Assembly (NCBI GenBank): GCA_913061435.1
Contig: CAJXUK010000003.1
Span: 58,279-122,278, forward strand
Reading direction: 5' to 3'
DNA: 64,000 bases
Source: an uncultured Thalassolituus sp.
Lineage (GTDB): Bacteria; Pseudomonadota; Gammaproteobacteria; Pseudomonadales; Oceanobacteraceae
Shown here piece by piece: positions 59,495-64,000 of this stretch. The first letter of the stretch is position 1. Each line of letters opens with the position of its first letter. Under the pieces are notes generated by a model. That model searched no databases. It had not been told where the DNA came from and saw only the letters and a program-made list of their open reading frames with translations. Made by a program: the position numbers and the translations under genes.

Positions 59495-62143
59495 ATGAAA
59501 AGCTCTGATATTCGCCAAGCGTTCTTAAATTATTTTAACTCCAAAGGCCACGAAATTGTTGCCTCTAGCCCTTTAATTCCTGGTAATGATCCTACGTTAT
59601 TGTTTACCAATGCGGGCATGGTTCAATTTAAAGATGTTTTTTTAGGCCAAGATGATCGCAGTTATACCAGAGCGACTTCTTCTCAGCGTTGTGTTCGCGC
59701 CGGTGGTAAGCATAACGATTTGGAAAATGTGGGCTATACCGCCCGTCACCACACGTTTTTTGAAATGTTAGGTAACTTCAGTTTTGGCGATTATTTTAAG
59801 CAAGATGCAATCAAATTTGCTTGGGAGTTCTTAACCTCGAAAGAGTGGATGAACCTACCAGAAGATAAACTCTTGGTGACGGTGTACGCCGATGACCAAG
59901 AAGCGTATGACATTTGGCATAAAGAAATGGGCCTAAGTGAAGATAAGATCATTCGTATTGGTGACAATAAAGGTGCTAAATACGCTTCCGACAATTTCTG
60001 GTCGATGGGCGATACTGGGCCTTGTGGACCGTGTACTGAAATTTTTTATGATCATGGCGAACACATTTGGGGTGGTAAGCCAGGTACGCCAGAAGAAGAT
60101 GGCGATCGCTTTATTGAAATCTGGAACAACGTATTCATGCAGTTCAACCGCACTGAAGACGGTGTTATGCATCCGTTGCCTAAGCCATCGGTTGATACAG
60201 GCATGGGCCTTGAACGTATCTCAGCTATTATGCAGGGAGTACACAGCAACTATGAAATCGATTTATTCCAAGCATTATTAAAAGGTGCGGCACAAGTTAC
60301 CGGTTGCAATGATCTAGAAAACAAATCTTTACGAGTAATTGCGGACCACATTCGTTCAACCAGCTTCTTAATTGTTGATGGGGTTTATCCGTCTAATGAA
60401 GGTCGTGGTTATGTATTGCGCCGTATTATTCGCCGCGCGGTGCGCCATGGTCATATGTTGGGCGCAGACGTTGGGTTTTTCCATAAGTTAGTCGCTTCAT
60501 TGGTCACTCAAATGGGTGATGCCTACCCAGAATTAATTACTTTGCAAGCGCAAGTTGAAAAAGTACTGCGCTTAGAAGAAGAGCAGTTTGCTAAAACCCT
60601 AGATAAAGGCATGAGCATTTTAAATGATGCCATTGCAGTTCTTGAGGGCGATACCATTGCCGGCGAAACCGTTTTCAAACTTTATGATACTTACGGTTTT
60701 CCAATGGATTTAACCGCAGATGTAGCCCGTGAAAAGAATTTAAAAATTGATGAGGCAGGCTTTGAAAAAGCCATGGATCATCAGCGCGCTACCGCGAGAG
60801 CGGCGGGCAACTTCTCTATAAAGGGCGGAGAATCTTTAGACATAGAAGGTGAAACCACTTTCTTGGGCTACGACAATCTAGTTAACCAAGGCTCAGTGCA
60901 GGGTTTGTTTGTTGGCGGTAATAAAGTCGATAGCATCTCTTCCAATAATGGTGCGGGCACTGAAGCGTTAATCGTTTTAGACGAAACGGCTTTTTATGGC
61001 GAGTCCGGTGGCCAAGCTGGTGATAGTGGCTTCTTGAAGGCTGAAGGTGTTGTTTTTCAAGTGAAAAATACGGTTAAAGAAAGTGGCAATCACGTTCATC
61101 AAGGGGTGTTAGTAGAAGGTTCGATCAAGGTCGGTGACACGCTCACCGCAAAAGTCGATGCTGAAAAACGAGCAGCGACCACTTTGCATCATTCTGCAAC
61201 GCACATATTGCATGCCGCTTTACGCAATGAACTGGGTGCTCATGTGGCGCAAAAAGGTTCATTAGTAACTTACGATAAACTGCGTTTTGATTTCTCGCAC
61301 CTAGAAGCTATGACCGCTGAAGAGATTGCTCGCATTGAAAACCGTGTAAATGCTGAAATTCGAGACAACAGCGAAATTACCACACGCTTAATGAATATCG
61401 ACGATGCTAAAAATAGCGGCGCTATTGCTTTGTTTGGTGAGAAATACGACGACGAAGTACGTGTGCTTGGCATGGGTACTGGGCAAGGTGCAGATCAGTT
61501 TTCAATAGAATTATGTGGCGGAACACACGCTAAGCGCACAGGTGATTTAGGGTTGTTTAAAATCATTTCAGAAGCCAGTGCTGCCGCCGGTGTACGTCGT
61601 TTAGAAGCCGTTGCTGGGCAAGCGGCATTGGACTTTGTGGCCGCGCAAGAAAAAACATTAAATATCATCGCTCGATCGGTTAAAGCCAGTAGTGATAATG
61701 TCGGTGAAAAAGTTGAGCAAGCCATTGCCAAAAATCGCCAATTAGAAAAAGAATTGGAAGCATTAAAAGCAAAGTTAGCGAGTTCTGCAGGTTCCGATCT
61801 AGCCTCGCAAGCGATTGAAGGTAATGGTTTTAAAATCTTATCTGCACGTATAGATGGCACCGATGTGCCGACCATGAAAACCACCTTAGATCAGCTTAAA
61901 GATAAGTTGGGCTCTGCGGTGATTATGCTGGCCGCTGAAACAGAAGGAAAAGTAACCTTGCTGGCGGGTGTTACTAAAGACCTTATTGGTAAAATCAAAG
62001 CCGGTGATATTGTTAAAGAGTGCGCCCCGTTTGTTGACGGACGTGGGGGCGGTAAGCCAGAAATGGCTCAGGCCGGTGGTAAAAATGCCGCAGGTATTCC
62101 ACAAGCATTAGCCGCGTTTAAATCCTTGGTTGAGGCACTTTAA
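59495..62143 (+). CDS. alaS: Alanyl-tRNA synthetase
   Basis: 882 residues. The class II core starts [20 protein letters not shown], followed by [19 protein letters not shown]; the editing domain has [13 protein letters not shown] and [13 protein letters not shown] (zinc site); a C-terminal C-Ala domain ends [13 protein letters not shown]. It charges tRNA-Ala and clears Ser/Gly mischarging. The order recA-recX-(...)-alaS-lysC-csrA is a gammaproteobacterial hallmark. Confidence 0.97.
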   Translation: MKSSDIRQAFLNYFNSKGHEIVASSPLIPGNDPTLLFTNAGMVQFKDVFLGQDDRSYTRATSSQRCVRAGGKHNDLENVGYTARHHTFFEMLGNFSFGDYFKQDAIKFAWEFLTSKEWMNLPEDKLLVTVYADDQEAYDIWHKEMGLSEDKIIRIGDNKGAKYASDNFWSMGDTGPCGPCTEIFYDHGEHIWGGKPGTPEEDGDRFIEIWNNVFMQFNRTEDGVMHPLPKPSVDTGMGLERISAIMQGVHSNYEIDLFQALLKGAAQVTGCNDLENKSLRVIADHIRSTSFLIVDGVYPSNEGRGYVLRRIIRRAVRHGHMLGADVGFFHKLVASLVTQMGDAYPELITLQAQVEKVLRLEEEQFAKTLDKGMSILNDAIAVLEGDTIAGETVFKLYDTYGFPMDLTADVAREKNLKIDEAGFEKAMDHQRATARAAGNFSIKGGESLDIEGETTFLGYDNLVNQGSVQGLFVGGNKVDSISSNNGAGTEALIVLDETAFYGESGGQAGDSGFLKAEGVVFQVKNTVKESGNHVHQGVLVEGSIKVGDTLTAKVDAEKRAATTLHHSATHILHAALRNELGAHVAQKGSLVTYDKLRFDFSHLEAMTAEEIARIENRVNAEIRDNSEITTRLMNIDDAKNSGAIALFGEKYDDEVRVLGMGTGQGADQFSIELCGGTHAKRTGDLGLFKIISEASAAAGVRRLEAVAGQAALDFVAAQEKTLNIIARSVKASSDNVGEKVEQAIAKNRQLEKELEALKAKLASSAGSDLASQAIEGNGFKILSARIDGTDVPTMKTTLDQLKDKLGSAVIMLAAETEGKVTLLAGVTKDLIGKIKAGDIVKECAPFVDGRGGGKPEMAQAGGKNAAGIPQALAAFKSLVEAL

Positions 62144-62195
62144 AAGTCAGTGTTGTGGCCACTCTATGCGGTGCTTATCGCATAGATTTTTCTTA

Positions 62196-62229
62196 AAGGT
62201 GATTGATTCTAATATCAATCGCCTTTTTT
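62196..62229 (+). terminator. Terminator after alaS
   Basis: GGTGATTGAT / ATCAATCGCC stem (one G-T pair) and a T-run of seven. Confidence 0.85.
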
Positions 62230-62313
62230 TGATTTTGTGACCTAGGTTTTGATTTAATAATGCACAGATTTAGTGTTTAATTGGGGCCCTTTTTTCTTTA
62301 GCTAGTAAGAACC

Positions 62314-63543
62314 ATGGCTTTATACGTACAGAAGTACGGCGGGACTTCGGTAGGCACCGTCGAGCGCATCGAGCATGTTGCTGATAAAATTAAGTCCTTC
62401 CACGACGCAGGTCATCAAATGGTGATTGCTGTGTCTGCCATGAGCGGTGAGACAAATCGTCTTATAGCGCTCGCCAACGGCATTACAGAGAATCCAACCC
62501 CACGCGAAATGGATGTGTTGGTTTCTACTGGTGAGCAAGTAACCATCGCTTTATTAGCAATGGCTCTGCAAAAACGTGGCGTTGCGGCAACCTCATTTAC
62601 TGGTTGGCAAGTAGGTATCAATACCGACAGCTCTCACATGAAAGCGCGTATAGAAAGTATTGACACCGACGCTCTCAGAAAACAGCTAGATGCCGGAAAG
62701 GTATGTATTGTTGCTGGTTTTCAGGGTGTTGACGCCAATAACAATATCACCACACTTGGTCGCGGCGGTTCAGATACCACAGGTGTTGCTTTAGCGGCGG
62801 CATTAGGTGCTGACGAAGCGCAAATTTATACCGATGTGGATGGCGTATATACAACAGATCCTCGAGTTGTTCCTAATGCACGTCGCATGGAAAAAGTGAC
62901 GTTTGAAGAAATGCTAGAAATGGCAAGTTTAGGTTCAAAAATATTACAAATTCGTTCGGTCGAATTTGCTGGCAAATACAAGGTACCACTGCGCGTACTA
63001 TCTAGTTTTGAAGATGGTCCTGGCACACTCATTACAATGGAGGAGGATATCTCCGTGGAAAATCCTGTTATTTCTGGTATCGCGTTTAATCGTGATGAAG
63101 CCAAAGTTACCGTTAAAGGTGTGCCTGATATTCCTGGCGTAGCTTCGAAAATTTTATGTCCAATCAGTGATGCAAATGTAGAAGTCGACATGATCGTGCA
63201 AAACGTTGCCGATGATGGTACCACCGACTTCACCTTTACTGTTCATAGAAATGACTATGCCAAAGCGTTAGAAGTATTAAAAAACACAGCCTCAGAACTG
63301 GGTGCACGCGAAGTATCAGGCACCGACGACATCTGTAAAGTATCAATGGTTGGTGTGGGTATGCGCTCTCACGCTGGTGTTGCCAGTAAAATGTTCAAAG
63401 TATTAGCAGACGAGTCTATTAATATTAAAGCGATTACCACTTCTGAAATTAAAATCTCGGTCGTTATCGATGAAAAGTATCTAGAGCTTGCTGTGCGTGC
63501 ATTGCATACAGCTTTTGATCTAGATGCTAAAGAAACTGTGTAA
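62314..63543 (+). CDS. lysC: Aspartate kinase (LysC type)
   Basis: 409 residues. KYGGTSVGTVERI is the N-terminal kinase motif, with GRGGSDTTGVALAAAL and TDVDGVYTTDPR; two ACT domains (about 260-400) follow, with IPGVASKI and VSMVGVGMRSHAGV. It phosphorylates aspartate in the lysine/threonine/methionine pathway; the ACT domains suggest feedback inhibition. It sits between alaS and csrA as in pseudomonads. Confidence 0.95.
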   Translation: MALYVQKYGGTSVGTVERIEHVADKIKSFHDAGHQMVIAVSAMSGETNRLIALANGITENPTPREMDVLVSTGEQVTIALLAMALQKRGVAATSFTGWQVGINTDSSHMKARIESIDTDALRKQLDAGKVCIVAGFQGVDANNNITTLGRGGSDTTGVALAAALGADEAQIYTDVDGVYTTDPRVVPNARRMEKVTFEEMLEMASLGSKILQIRSVEFAGKYKVPLRVLSSFEDGPGTLITMEEDISVENPVISGIAFNRDEAKVTVKGVPDIPGVASKILCPISDANVEVDMIVQNVADDGTTDFTFTVHRNDYAKALEVLKNTASELGAREVSGTDDICKVSMVGVGMRSHAGVASKMFKVLADESINIKAITTSEIKISVVIDEKYLELAVRALHTAFDLDAKETV

Positions 63544-63777
63544 CACAATTTACTTTGAGTTATGCACATGCAGGGGCCGGAGTGCCCTTGTAGTTGCTTA
63601 GTTTTTGTTTTTTTACCGAAATACTTTCTTTTTGTTTAATCTAAGCAATACTAAGTTAACGTATAAAGTAAGACTAAGCGCACCGCTAAAGCCTTTGCTT
63701 TAGCAAACACCCTAGAAGCAGTTTGTAACGTAATAAGTACTCATAAAAGAGTGCGTAAATAAGATTGGGAGAATCTA

Positions 63778-63975
63778 ATGTTAATTTTAACTCGCCGAGT
63801 AGGCGAAACACTTATGATTGGTGACGAAGTTACCGTAACGGTATTGGGTGTTAAAGGTAACCAAGTACGTATTGGTGTTAATGCACCGAAAGAAGTTGCC
63901 GTGCATCGTGAAGAGATTTATCAGCGCATTCAACGCGAGAAAACCGGTGAAGGCGAACCAAGCGGAAACTTCTAA
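63778..63975 (+). CDS. csrA: Carbon storage regulator CsrA
   Basis: 65 residues, beginning [20 protein letters not shown], with the RNA-binding Leu4 and Arg44-type residues ([11 protein letters not shown]). CsrA binds GGA motifs in mRNA leaders and blocks translation or changes stability. A GGGAG site precedes the ATG, and 234 bp upstream without a gene holds its promoters. Confidence 0.97.
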   Translation: MLILTRRVGETLMIGDEVTVTVLGVKGNQVRIGVNAPKEVAVHREEIYQRIQREKTGEGEPSGNF

Positions 63976-64000
63976 CGTATTAATATTTATGAAAAAAATC

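Noticed and set aside
63570..63600. Terminator after lysC
   Set aside because: The AGGGGC/GCCCTT stem is short with a wobble pair and the T-run does not follow directly.

Overview
The window is a stretch of chromosome from a marine gammaproteobacterium. Three gene neighbourhoods point to a relative of Pseudomonas in the Oceanospirillales (Bermanella/Oleispira/Thalassolituus-like): rpsP-rimM-trmD-rplS-dsbC, pyrG-eno-ftsB-ispD-ispF-truD-surE-pcm-nlpD-rpoS-fdxA-mutS-recA-recX-alaS-lysC-csrA, and the pycR-pycA-pycB and desT-desC-desB modules. By eye the sequence is moderately AT-rich. The genus is inferred from synteny and protein character, not from a database search. No phage, insertion sequence, CRISPR array, rRNA or tRNA was found.

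Layout. 1-3.6 kb: end of a BASS-type transporter, then the ribosomal protein/tRNA-modification operon and dsbC. 3.7-9 kb: a two-subunit pyruvate carboxylase operon (pycA-pycB) ending in an SbtA-type bicarbonate transporter, with a divergent LysR gene. 9-9.4 kb: an AT-rich, DnaA-box-like intergenic region. 9.4-20.3 kb: truC, a royal-jelly/yellow-type propeller protein, a DUF2007 protein, a very large exported protease-propeller-barrel protein, a NaChBac-type ion channel, a PhnA-type protein, SbmA, an SDR and an amidase. 20.4-26.9 kb: a tight six-gene operon of exported proteins (diheme DUF1588-type lipoprotein, Tat-exported DUF1501 protein, TlpA-type thioredoxin, DUF4266 lipoprotein, DUF3570 barrel, ApbE flavin transferase). 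This is the best candidate for an undescribed system.

27-39 kb: a membrane diguanylate cyclase, menA, a possible LETM1-like protein, RNA modification and NUDIX genes, purT, the DesT-DesC-DesB fatty-acid desaturation module with a matched pair of operator palindromes, and a glycosyltransferase. 39-64 kb: mostly housekeeping genes. ispD and ispF are separated by about 400 bp holding two inverted copies of a structured repeat. Their apical hairpin has the same geometry in both copies but a different stem sequence.

Recurring oddities. Short tandem duplications sit on or just after stop codons at five places. A secreted-protein gene near 58 kb is broken by one in-frame TAA after its signal peptide. 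Many starts were moved inward from the longest open frame using ribosome binding sites, signal peptides or family length.
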